From NCBI GenBank assembly GCA_023212695.1, contig JALCCG010000012.1:105761-169760 (forward strand): a stretch of DNA of 64,000 nucleotides, read 5' to 3'. Each line of letters begins with the position of its first letter. The stretch's first letter is position 1. The DNA is from Sporisorium sorghi (lineage: Eukaryota; Basidiomycota; Ustilaginomycetes; Ustilaginales; Ustilaginaceae). The position numbers were made by a program, and so were the translations under genes. The notes beneath the pieces are model-generated. The model worked only from the letters and a program-made list of their open reading frames with translations. It made no database searches and was not told where the DNA came from. Shown here piece after piece: positions 1 to 8,125 of the stretch.

Positions 1-2014
1 GCTTGATGTATTGGGCCCTGTCCATATCCGATGGCAGATACTTAAGCATTTCATTAAAAAAAGAGACCGCAGCATTCCAATCCTTCAGGTAAAAGCTGCT
101 GATTCCGCTGATTAAGTTGGCATCAAATTGCGAATCACCAGGAACAAGCTCCATAAATATCCGCAGATCGGCGCGGCAAAGCTCGAATTCTTTCAGCATG
201 AATCTCGCAAACGCCCTGTTGTAATATGCATAGGGATGGTTATTCCGCTCTATATCCGCATCGAATATTTGAACGGCTTCCCGGTACTGGCCGTTCAGAC
301 GAAGCGCAGATCCGTATTCGAAATAGTGTTCTTGTCCCTTGTCATCATCCAGCTTCGCCTTTCCGAAATGAAACACACTTTCCTCATACTGATCCAGATG
401 ATAATAGCAGCTGCCCAGATCTGCACGAAGAAACCAAAGGTCTTCGATGTCCAGAGCTTTTTTATAATAAAGAACCGCTTCTTCAAACCGCTGAGCTTCT
501 TTTGACATGACTGCCAAGTAGCGAAGCGATAACAGATGACCGGGATCCAGTGCCAGCACCAGTTCAAACTGCTGAATAGCAGCGGGATAATCCGACTGCT
601 GGTACGCGTTTATCCCTGTTTGGTAGCGTAATTCCAACAGAAACGCTTCGTCCTTATTCTCTGCGCTGCCGGCAGCAGCGTAGTATCGGGTTGCTTCCTC
701 GTATTGTTCCTCTTGATGCAGCGAATAGCCGAGTTGATAGTTCTGCCTAGCCGTAAGCTCGCCGAGCTGCACGAGCTGAAGCCATACGCCGACAGCCTGA
801 TTATACTGCTGCTGCTCCATACACAGACCGGCCAATTCATCCAACGTTTTCATTTGATCCGGCCGATCTTCAACCTCCAAGCGCATCTTCATTTGCTGCT
901 CAAGCCGCTGATTCAGCGTGTCTATCTGAGTGTGAGCATACAGGTCCCAGGGACATAGCTGCTTGATTCGAAGGTATATCTCTCTTGACTCCTTGATCCG
1001 GCCCAGCTGCTCAAGACATTGAGCTGCCCCGGTCAAAGCCTGGGCATGATCCGGGGTATGCACAAGAACTTTTTGGTACATGGAATAGGCATCTTCCAGC
1101 ATTCCTAATTGAAGCATACAGTAAGCCAGGTCGCTGTTGTGATGGACTTCCGCATTCCCGGAAGCTTCCATCCTCTTGAAGGCTTTGAAGGCTTCCTCCC
1201 AATTACTGTACTGCAAGCAAAGCTCCCCAATCATCCGATTGAGATCAGGTTCTTCCGGCATGATCTGAGCGGCTTCCCGAAGCCAGTGCTCCGCACCTTC
1301 CACATTCCCTTGGACTAAGCAAATCTGTGCATTTGATCGGGCAGCCAGAAATTGCTCCAGTTCATCCAGCGGGGTCATGCTGTCTGTTACATAGTCATAG
1401 CGAAGATCCCAGAAGCCTTCAAGCTGCATCATCACATAATCCACATATGTCTTGGGAAACAGCTCCTGCATCTCTATTTCCATGCTGCTCCACGCGAATG
1501 TCTCATCCAGCAATCTCCAGACCGGACCTGGAGCCCAAGCTCTATCCGCAAACAGCCGCAATACCTCAAATTGAAGCCGCTGTCTGGTTTCGAAGCCCGA
1601 GAATTTCTCATCCTCCAGCAGGGTAATCCAGCGATCCTCGTCCACTCGCGTTTGAATGTCATCATACAGATCGACAGCTTGAAGTAAAAACTCGTTAGCT
1701 AAAGCAGCCGGCAGGCTGTTAGAGGAATTCTGCTCTTGTATATCGGGTAAATCCCGCTCATGAACCGAGTCCTCCGTCCAATCATCAAACACTCCTGGAT
1801 GATCTGCGTCTGCGTTTACTGCCGAAGGTGCTTGAGTTTGTCTTTGTATGTCCTTAGCTTCTTTTAAAGCGGCATCATAGGCTGTTCGAAGCTTCTGAAA
1901 GCCTTCAGGGTCCTCTTCGGGATGATGAAATTTAAGCCGGGCCATATAAGCGCGTTTAATAAGTACCGCATCCTCAGTAGGCTGGATGCCAAGAAAACTC
2001 CATATATCTGTCAT
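1..2014 (-). CDS. J-like/TPR co-chaperone of HscC, C-terminus cut by window edge
   Basis: Reading left from an ATG at 2014 gives 671 open codons that run off the window, so the gene is partial. The first ~60 residues look like a degenerate J domain: DIWSFLGI at the start, then ARLKFHHPEEDPEGFQKLR and an AYDAAL helix. The canonical HPD tripeptide is replaced by HPE. From about residue 280 onward there are many TPR-like helical repeats (for example WEEAFKAFKRME, YEEATRYYAAAG, YPAAIQQFELVLALDP). The start overlaps the hscC stop codon (TAATG), so translation is probably coupled. Known context: E. coli HscC works with divergent J proteins such as DjlC. Inference: this is the dedicated HscC partner, with the TPR part binding the client. 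No signal peptide is visible. Confidence 0.8.
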   Translation of the reverse strand, partial: MTDIWSFLGIQPTEDAVLIKRAYMARLKFHHPEEDPEGFQKLRTAYDAALKEAKDIQRQTQAPSAVNADADHPGVFDDWTEDSVHERDLPDIQEQNSSNSLPAALANEFLLQAVDLYDDIQTRVDEDRWITLLEDEKFSGFETRQRLQFEVLRLFADRAWAPGPVWRLLDETFAWSSMEIEMQELFPKTYVDYVMMQLEGFWDLRYDYVTDSMTPLDELEQFLAARSNAQICLVQGNVEGAEHWLREAAQIMPEEPDLNRMIGELCLQYSNWEEAFKAFKRMEASGNAEVHHNSDLAYCMLQLGMLEDAYSMYQKVLVHTPDHAQALTGAAQCLEQLGRIKESREIYLRIKQLCPWDLYAHTQIDTLNQRLEQQMKMRLEVEDRPDQMKTLDELAGLCMEQQQYNQAVGVWLQLVQLGELTARQNYQLGYSLHQEEQYEEATRYYAAAGSAENKDEAFLLELRYQTGINAYQQSDYPAAIQQFELVLALDPGHLLSLRYLAVMSKEAQRFEEAVLYYKKALDIEDLWFLRADLGSCYYHLDQYEESVFHFGKAKLDDDKGQEHYFEYGSALRLNGQYREAVQIFDADIERNNHPYAYYNRAFARFMLKEFELCRADLRIFMELVPGDSQFDANLISGISSFYLKDWNAAVSFFNEMLKYLPSDMDRAQYIK

Positions 2015-3717
2015 TAGAAATCCGTCATCCTTTCGAGTTCGTCCAACCAGGCCTTGCAATGCTCCGCTGCTTTACGAATCTCCCTGTCGTTCTGACGGCG
2101 GAGAATATCCTCGAATTGGCGAAGCACGGAGGCAATCTGTTCACGTGATGATCCGAGCGATTCTTCATAAAGCCGTTCCCCGCGTGCTAGCAGAAGCCTG
2201 TTCTCCATTCGGTCTCTAGGGTGGATTTTAATGTCCGAAAGCTCTTTAAACCGCTGCTCAATCTGCTCCTTGGAGAACTGGCCAGGATTCTCCTCAATCA
2301 CAATTCGGGATTGTTCCCCAGTACTTACCACGGTGGCTTCCACTTCTAAAATGCCGTTAATATCATATGTAAAACGTACCTCGACCACCTCTTCCCCTTT
2401 AGGCGAAGCTGGAAGTTTGACCGAAAATTCACCTAGTCTGATATTGTTTTGCGTTAGCCTGCTTTCCCCTTGATATACAACAATGCTCATATCTTTCTGA
2501 CTCTCACGGATCGTGCTATAGCTCTCTGTTCTGCTGACGGGCACAACCGTATTACGATCTATGATTGGACTGAAATGACCCGATTCAAAATACCCGGAGG
2601 CATTCTCTACTGAAACGCCTATGCCTAATGTATAGGGGCACACATCGGTTAATACGATATCATGTAACGCGGCATCTCTTGCCTTCATTCCAGCCTGGAT
2701 GGCTGCACCAAGAGCCACTGTCTCGTCTGGATCGATATGAGCCGATGGCAGTCTGCCAAACAGTCTGGCAGCAAATCCAGTAATGATAGGCATGCGAGTC
2801 GCTCCACCGACCAAAATAATCGCATCCAAATCAGAGGGACGTATTGCGGCATCTCTTATCGCTCGTTCCATCGGCTGACGGAGACGGGCCAATAAGGGTT
2901 TAGCCAAAAGCTCAAACCGCTCCGCAGTAATCGTGCATCGCAGAAGCTCCTCATTGCTCACAATTTCCATATCCGCAGCTTTTCCCCTGGATAAGGAATG
3001 CTTGGCCTTTTCCGCCTGCTTCCGGACCAGGTTTGCCAGCTTGGGGTCCTCCAGGTCAAGCATGCCTTCCTTTTGCCGGATCATGAATTCTTGCATCAGC
3101 AGTTCCGTAAAATCTTCCCCGCCAAGAAAATTATCGCCTGCTACCGCTTGAACTTCCATCAGGTCTTCGAATCGCTCCAGTATCGAAACATCGAATGTCC
3201 CTCCACCCAGGTCAAAGACAAGAAATCGCGTGCTCGGTTCTTCTAAATGCAGGCCATAAGCAACAGCTGCAGCTGTAGGCTCATTAATGAGACGCTCGAC
3301 CTTCAATCCCGCTAATTGGCCCGCTCGCTTCGTCGCTTTGCGCTGTGCATCGTTAAAATAAGCGGGTACACTGATAACAGCTTCCGTAACGGGCGTTCCA
3401 AGATACGCCTCTGCATCCTCCTTCAAGGCGCGCAATACAAAAGATGACAAATCCTCCGGACTAAATTGGTGTTCGCCCAAGAGAAACGTTTTATTTGTTC
3501 CCATATACCGCTTAAACACCGAGGCAGTCAATTGCGGATGGGTTATCATTCGCTGCTGTGCCGCTTCCCCGACGAGAATTTGTCCATCTTCGTCCACACT
3601 GATTACGGAGGGGGTCAAATGCTGCCCGAGTGCATTCGGTAAGATTTTGGCACCTTCCGGAGAATAAACTGCTACCACACTGTTCGTTGTACCCAAATCA
3701 ATTCCAATAATCGTCAA
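2014..3717 (-). CDS. hscC: Hsp70-family chaperone HscC
   Basis: This 567-residue protein is an Hsp70 close to the length of E. coli HscC and shorter than DnaK. The N-terminal ATPase domain (about 1-360) shows IGIDLGTTNS near residue 4, the phosphate-2 motif FDLGGGTFDVSI, and ILVGGATRMP. The substrate-binding part follows, with a short C-terminal lid and no DnaK-type EEVD-like tail. It starts with TTG, nine bases after a GGGAGG ribosome site; the ORF has no better ATG. It lies directly upstream of the J-like/TPR gene and overlaps it by one base, so the two form an operon. No grpE, dnaJ or heat-shock repressor lies nearby, which fits a specialised Hsp70 rather than dnaK. ATP-driven cycles of client binding are the expected activity. 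Confidence 0.92.
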   Translation of the reverse strand: MTIIGIDLGTTNSVVAVYSPEGAKILPNALGQHLTPSVISVDEDGQILVGEAAQQRMITHPQLTASVFKRYMGTNKTFLLGEHQFSPEDLSSFVLRALKEDAEAYLGTPVTEAVISVPAYFNDAQRKATKRAGQLAGLKVERLINEPTAAAVAYGLHLEEPSTRFLVFDLGGGTFDVSILERFEDLMEVQAVAGDNFLGGEDFTELLMQEFMIRQKEGMLDLEDPKLANLVRKQAEKAKHSLSRGKAADMEIVSNEELLRCTITAERFELLAKPLLARLRQPMERAIRDAAIRPSDLDAIILVGGATRMPIITGFAARLFGRLPSAHIDPDETVALGAAIQAGMKARDAALHDIVLTDVCPYTLGIGVSVENASGYFESGHFSPIIDRNTVVPVSRTESYSTIRESQKDMSIVVYQGESRLTQNNIRLGEFSVKLPASPKGEEVVEVRFTYDINGILEVEATVVSTGEQSRIVIEENPGQFSKEQIEQRFKELSDIKIHPRDRMENRLLLARGERLYEESLGSSREQIASVLRQFEDILRRQNDREIRKAAEHCKAWLDELERMTDF

Positions 3718-3901
3718 TATGTTGTACCTCCCACGATGAACTGCATTAGCGCTGCATCAACGTTCGATTTAGCTGTTAGGCATGTTGACGCATTCAATAC
3801 CTTAGTTGTCTAAAACGCCTATACAGTATATCGGACAATCAAGAACAGTTCTATAGAATTTAATCCAAACCTTTCGGCTAACTTCCTGGATCCACGATAA
3901 A

Positions 3902-3933
3902 GAAGCATCCAGTTCCTGCCCTCTGGATGCTTC
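3902..3933 (-). terminator. Rho-independent terminator after the chitinase gene
   Basis: An 11-bp perfect stem (GAAGCATCCAG with its complement) and a 10-base loop are followed on the minus strand by TTTAT. It sits 28 bases past the chitinase stop. Confidence 0.7.
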
Positions 3934-3960
3934 CTTTTGTTCATTCAGAGTGTATACACA

Positions 3961-5802
3961 TTATTTCAATAACCACAGTGCCGGTACATTGGGCGGTTCC
4001 CAGCCAGTCAGCGATGTATGCGGCTGACGACAGATGTAGGTTTTCCCTCCGTAGGTCACTTCGTCGTTGACTTTGTAGCTGACATTTGCCGCCCAGGGCT
4101 GCGCACCGCTTTGCGGAGCAGTTGTCACACTGATGATGGTACCTGCCGACACATTTCCAGCTGCATCCTTAGCCGTCACGGTGAATGAGTAGCTCGTATT
4201 AGCCGTCAACCCGTTAATCGTAGCGGACGTTCCCGCTGTATTAACGGAGCTGGTTCCGTAGGTGACTATGTAGCCTGTTACACCGACATTGTCAGTGGAA
4301 GCATTCCAGCTTAAGGAAACGCTTGTTGCCGTCTTGGCTGTCACTTGAACATTGCCCGGGGCCGTCGGAGGTGTTGTATCTCCCCCCGTACCTGGGGGAT
4401 CGGTTGTCACGGTAAGCGGTGTGCTGGCTGCGGATTGGTTGCCTCTCGCGTCAACCGCCTTGACCGTGAAGGTATAGGATGTGTCCGGTGTTAAACCTGA
4501 AATCACTGTACTGGTCCCGGTCACGCTGACGGATTGGGAACCGTAGTACACGATATAACCTGTCACTCCCACATTATCCGTGGATGCCGTCCAGCTTAAG
4601 CTTACGCTCGTTGCAGATTTGGACATGGAGGTCACATGGGTCGGAGCCGTTGGCGGCTGCGTGTCCGGCAACGGCGGACTTAAAGCATCCAGATAAGCGC
4701 GATGACTGTTCGAGAATTCAAAATTGTTGAATTTATCCCAGTTGACGGACCAGGTCATAAGACCGCGGAAATTCGGATATCCGCTTACGCTTCCCCGGGT
4801 TTTATAGCTCGGCAGCTGGACGCCTTTAATCAGTGCATCCAGCGCCTTGTGTACTTCCGCAACCGAAGTAAAACCCCCGCCTGCATTGACGTTGGCCGGC
4901 AGCCCGAGCACGACTTGGTCCGGACGCAGCGGTGGAAACATCTGATTCGGGTTTTTGGCAACAGGGAATCCGGTTAAGATCATATCTGCCATGGCAACGT
5001 GAAAATCGGCATTTCCCATATTATGATACTGATCGTCCAGCCCCGTAATCGGACCCGAGTTATAGTTCTGCACCTGCAGCCAATCGAGGATATCGCGTGT
5101 GGCATAAATAACCGGCAGATAAGCTCCTGCGCGGTTGTCGCAGCTGATGCAGCTGCCACCGTAGAAGCTATAGCCAAGCTGTACAAAAAACGTTTCAGGT
5201 GCCATCGATAAATAAAACGGTCCCGTTCCAAAATGGTTATTAATTGTGCGCAGGGCGGAGATCAAGTTGACGATGACCGGCGTGGTCGGGTTCTTGAAGT
5301 CGCTGTCCCCCGAATTTAAATAAAGCGAATGGCCTTCGAAGTCCACGTCCAGTCCATCAAATCCGTATTTTTCGATGATCGCGATAACGGAGTTCACGAA
5401 ATTATCCCTGGCGGAAGTACTGGGAAGCTGTACCTGCCCGTTTGCACCTCCTATGGAAATGATGACCTTCTTCCCCTGACTTTGAAGATATGCAACATCT
5501 GCTTTGAAGTCTGCCTCCGTATAGTTGTAAGGAATGAAGCCGATAGTTCCGTTGGTTACACCGGATGTTGGTTCAGCAAAAGATACGTTGATGATGTCGA
5601 ATTTGGGAGATACGTCCCTAAGCTTGATAAAACCGGATCCGTTATCGAAGTTATGCCAATAGCCGACAAGGGTTTTGCTTGCCACAGCCGCGTGTGCTTT
5701 AGGGATATGAATCGCCGTTACCTGAAGAAGCGATAAGACCACCATAACCATCAGTGCCTTAATCCATGATGATTTGCGATGTTTAAAGCGATTGACGGGC
5801 AT
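3961..5802 (-). CDS. Secreted GH18 chitinase with two FnIII domains and a CBM5/12
   Basis: The protein hydrolyses beta-1,4 links in chitin outside the cell. Numbered from the chosen ATG it has 613 residues. A long signal peptide ends near residue 38 (KAHA-AVA). The GH18 barrel (about 40-380) contains the catalytic DxxDxDxE motif as DGLDVDFE near 149-156, the glutamate being the acid. Two fibronectin type III domains follow, each opening with PPTAP. A C-terminal chitin-binding domain (about 565-613) carries AWxxxxxY and TSLTGWEPP-type motifs. The start at 5802 has GAAGGAGG ten bases upstream; an upstream TTG at 5844 has none. The gene stands alone. Exochitinase or endochitinase mode cannot be told from sequence. 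Confidence 0.93.
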   Translation of the reverse strand: MPVNRFKHRKSSWIKALMVMVVLSLLQVTAIHIPKAHAAVASKTLVGYWHNFDNGSGFIKLRDVSPKFDIINVSFAEPTSGVTNGTIGFIPYNYTEADFKADVAYLQSQGKKVIISIGGANGQVQLPSTSARDNFVNSVIAIIEKYGFDGLDVDFEGHSLYLNSGDSDFKNPTTPVIVNLISALRTINNHFGTGPFYLSMAPETFFVQLGYSFYGGSCISCDNRAGAYLPVIYATRDILDWLQVQNYNSGPITGLDDQYHNMGNADFHVAMADMILTGFPVAKNPNQMFPPLRPDQVVLGLPANVNAGGGFTSVAEVHKALDALIKGVQLPSYKTRGSVSGYPNFRGLMTWSVNWDKFNNFEFSNSHRAYLDALSPPLPDTQPPTAPTHVTSMSKSATSVSLSWTASTDNVGVTGYIVYYGSQSVSVTGTSTVISGLTPDTSYTFTVKAVDARGNQSAASTPLTVTTDPPGTGGDTTPPTAPGNVQVTAKTATSVSLSWNASTDNVGVTGYIVTYGTSSVNTAGTSATINGLTANTSYSFTVTAKDAAGNVSAGTIISVTTAPQSGAQPWAANVSYKVNDEVTYGGKTYICRQPHTSLTGWEPPNVPALWLLK

Positions 5803-5840
5803 CCTGAGTATTCCTCCTTCACAACCGAATGATAGCGTTC

Positions 5841-5867
5841 TCAAATCACCCTTAAAAAGAGTTGCAT
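5841..5867 (-). other. Possible 8-codon leader ORF upstream of the chitinase
   Basis: An ATG at 5867, eight bases after AAAGGAGG, opens a reading frame of eight codons (MQLFLRVI) that ends in TGA, 38 bases before the chitinase start. The ribosome site is as strong as that of the chitinase itself. It may be a leader peptide or a chance site; only the sequence supports it. Confidence 0.25.
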
Positions 5868-6028
5868 TCAGCGAACCTCCTTTCTTACCCGATTAAGGCG
5901 ATCAGGACATTAGGGATCATATGTTTATATATGGTAATAAATTCTGGCTGAAAACGAATAATTCAGTGCCAGGCAGGAAATCCTAATTCCCGGCAACTTC
6001 ATTAAAATAACACTGAGGAGATCTGTTC

Positions 6029-6799
6029 ATGATCAAACATTTGAAGGATATCGGGCTCGGACTGGCTGTCTTAATCCTGATTGCAGGCTGTACGCCAAAT
6101 AACCAGGTAAATCAGCAGCAAGTTAGCCACAAACCCTTAACACAGAAGCAAGTGAATCCTGCTCCGGTCCAAATATCGTCCCATACACGCAATGCTCAAC
6201 CAAAGCCACTCTCCACCACCACACAAGCATCTTCCACTTCGACTTTTTGGATGAATGCTTCAAGGTTGTCGGCTAAAGGAACCCAGGACGAACTCCCATC
6301 GGAGCTGCTTGATCTGCTTCAGCCAGGAACCAATAATCCAGCAGGACAAGCTCCGGCTCCGGCAAATAACAATGGAGAACAAACGTCAGACAGGAGTGGT
6401 GCAGGAAACAATAAGGGAAATCAGAAAGACTCCTCCCAATTCGCTCAGCAGGTATTGGACCTGGTTAACAAAGAACGATCCAAAGCAGGACTTGGCTCTT
6501 TAACCATGGATGAAGAGCTGTCCAAGATGGCTATGGCGAAGGCTGAGGACATGTATGATAACAATTACTTTGACCACAATTCCCCGACGCACGGGTCGCC
6601 TATGGACATGATGAAGGAATATGGAATCACCTATAACTCCGCCGGCGAAAATATTGCCAAGGGACAGACCAGCCCTTCTCAAGTCATGAAAGATTGGATG
6701 AACAGCCCGGGCCATAAAGCCAATATCTTGAACAAAAGCTATACCAAGATTGGCATTGCTTTTTACAATAACGAATGGGTTCAGGAATTTACCGGTTAA
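6029..6799 (+). CDS. CAP/SCP-domain lipoprotein (YkwD-like)
   Basis: The 256-residue protein starts with a lipoprotein signal (LAVLILIAGC, lipid-anchored cysteine near residue 21). A low-complexity Gln/Ser/Asn/Pro linker covers about 25-140. A CAP (SCP-like) domain fills the rest, with the usual LDLVNKERSKAG helix, a DHNSPTHGSP histidine region, GENIAKG, and the MNSPGHKANILN signature. It ends at EFTG, right after the final strand. YkwD-type CAP proteins are common on Bacillales cells and spores, but their biochemical role is unsettled. It has a GGAG site before the ATG and its own terminator, and it is divergent from the chitinase. It probably sits on the outer face of the membrane. Confidence 0.88.
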   Translation: MIKHLKDIGLGLAVLILIAGCTPNNQVNQQQVSHKPLTQKQVNPAPVQISSHTRNAQPKPLSTTTQASSTSTFWMNASRLSAKGTQDELPSELLDLLQPGTNNPAGQAPAPANNNGEQTSDRSGAGNNKGNQKDSSQFAQQVLDLVNKERSKAGLGSLTMDEELSKMAMAKAEDMYDNNYFDHNSPTHGSPMDMMKEYGITYNSAGENIAKGQTSPSQVMKDWMNSPGHKANILNKSYTKIGIAFYNNEWVQEFTG

Positions 6800-6809
6800 C
6801 ACTTCAGAA

Positions 6810-6850
6810 GCTAAAGCCTGGTCGATATGACCAGGCTTTAGCTTTTTATT
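6810..6850 (+). terminator. Terminator after the CAP lipoprotein
   Basis: A 14-bp perfect stem (GCTAAAGCCTGGTC and its complement) with a 5-base loop is followed by TTTTTATTT, ten bases after the stop codon. Confidence 0.9.
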
Positions 6851-7013
6851 TATCGTGCTTAAGGTGCCGCCCTAGGTAGCTGCCCCTGAGGCGGATATAT
6901 CTCAACGTGCATAGAAGGATCGACGTTTGGGCTCTCCGGTGGTTATTTAGTGGTTGCTGCCGTTTACAGCAGAAAAAATGTATGATAAATTAAGTTATAT
7001 CTCACCAAGCAAT

Positions 7014-7040
7014 ATATAGTTTCATCTAGTGAAACTATAT
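7014..7040. promoter_or_regulatory. Palindrome upstream of the methyltransferase (possible operator)
   Basis: Two perfect 11-bp arms (ATATAGTTTCA and TGAAACTATAT) flank a 5-base centre about 50 bases before the methyltransferase. The arms are AT-rich and no regulator gene adjoins. It could be an operator for a distant regulator or a weak hairpin. Confidence 0.45.
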
Positions 7041-7071
7041 TTAATTTTTGTTTTTAATCTCTGAACTCATT

Positions 7072-7884
7072 TTGAATGTAGGAGGAATAACCATCGAAGA
7101 TTCAATAAAAAGCCAAGTGCAGCAGCAATTTGCCAAGAACGCTGGAAAATATGTAACAAGTCAAGGGCATGCCAAAGGTGAAGATCTATCCCTGCTGGTC
7201 TCTTGTTCCCAGGCGGACCAGACAATGGAGGTACTGGACATCGCAACCGGCGGTGGACATGTGGCTAATGCCCTCGCTCCACTTGTCCGCCGCGTAACTG
7301 CCTTTGACTTGACGGAGGAAATGCTGACAACCGCCGCTGCTTTCATTCATGGAAACGGCCATACCAACGTTGATTTCGTGCAAGGGGATGCGGAACAACT
7401 GCCTTTCGAGGATGCTTCTTTTGATCTGGTAACCTGCAGGATTGCGGCTCATCATTTTCCGAATGTACCTGCTTTCGTGCGCGAGTCCCTTCGCGTGCTC
7501 AAACCCGGTGGTAAAATCCTGCTTATCGATAATGTCGCTCCGGAAAAAGAGAATTTGGATGAATTCTATAATGAAATAGAAAAACAAAGAGATTACAGCC
7601 ACGTCCGTGCATGGAAGAAATCGGAATGGATTCATCTTCTGGAGCTCACTGGCTTCCGCACAGAAATGGCCGTGACTTTCCAGAAGCCTTTTCAATTCCA
7701 CGACTGGTGCGAGCGATCCGGGCTGCCTGAGGAGGAGAAGATTCTACTGGAGCAGAAGCTGCTTCATGCTTCCGAGGAGGTACGGCGCTACTTCTTGGTT
7801 CGAAGCGATAAGACCGGTGCTGTCTCCGGTTTCACTGGTGAGTCCATCTATATTCAAGCGAGCCGCTCTTCTATACTGAACTGA
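7072..7884 (+). CDS. Class I SAM-dependent methyltransferase (UbiE/YcgJ type)
   Basis: About 263-270 residues with a class I Rossmann methyltransferase fold. Motif I is VLDIATGGGHVANALA, followed by VTAFDLTEEML (acidic ribose contact), FVQGDAEQLPFEDASFDLVTCRIAAHHF and LRVLKPGGKILLIDN. These match small-molecule methyltransferases of the YcgJ group; the substrate cannot be predicted. The start is uncertain. The TTG codons at 7048 and 7072 have no ribosome site. A strong AGGAGG at 7080-7085 points seven bases ahead to an ATC at 7093, from which the protein would begin xEDSIKSQVQQQFAKNAG, as expected for the family. I list the nearest canonical start. The gene is monocistronic and preceded by a palindrome. 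Confidence 0.85.
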   Translation: MNVGGITIEDSIKSQVQQQFAKNAGKYVTSQGHAKGEDLSLLVSCSQADQTMEVLDIATGGGHVANALAPLVRRVTAFDLTEEMLTTAAAFIHGNGHTNVDFVQGDAEQLPFEDASFDLVTCRIAAHHFPNVPAFVRESLRVLKPGGKILLIDNVAPEKENLDEFYNEIEKQRDYSHVRAWKKSEWIHLLELTGFRTEMAVTFQKPFQFHDWCERSGLPEEEKILLEQKLLHASEEVRRYFLVRSDKTGAVSGFTGESIYIQASRSSILN

Positions 7885-7910
7885 GCTCCTACGCACAATA
7901 TATATTTTGA

Positions 7911-7950
7911 CAGAAAACCGCCATGTCCAGCATAGGCGGTTTTCTGTTGC
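7911..7950 (+). terminator. Terminator after the methyltransferase
   Basis: A 12-bp stem (CAGAAAACCGCC and its complement, 7911-7922 with 7935-7946) with a 12-base loop lies 27 bases after the stop. The arm itself supplies the short T-run. Confidence 0.7.
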
Positions 7951-7998
7951 TCTGCTGTGCTGTGCCGATCTCCCGAGTCATAATTCATATAAATGCTA

Positions 7999-8051
7999 TT
8001 GACAGGCATCGCGAGTAGCCTTACAATAACCCGAGAATGATAATCATTATC
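7999..8051 (+). promoter_or_regulatory. Sigma-A promoter with an overlapping Fur box
   Basis: TTGACA (7999-8004), a 17-bp spacer and TACAAT (8022-8027) form a near-consensus promoter. Directly downstream, at the expected start of transcription, is GAGAATGATAATCATTATC (8033-8051), an almost perfect Fur box. Iron-loaded Fur should block this promoter, giving iron-starvation induction of the binding protein. Confidence 0.92.
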
Positions 8052-8125
8052 GATTTTAAATTCAACACACTCGATTGAAATGATGATTGTTCAAAAATAC
8101 ATAGCTTTTTTGGGGGAGAATCATT

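Noticed and set aside
5329..5736. A 135-codon plus-strand ORF
   Set aside because: It is antisense to the GH18 catalytic domain and has no support.
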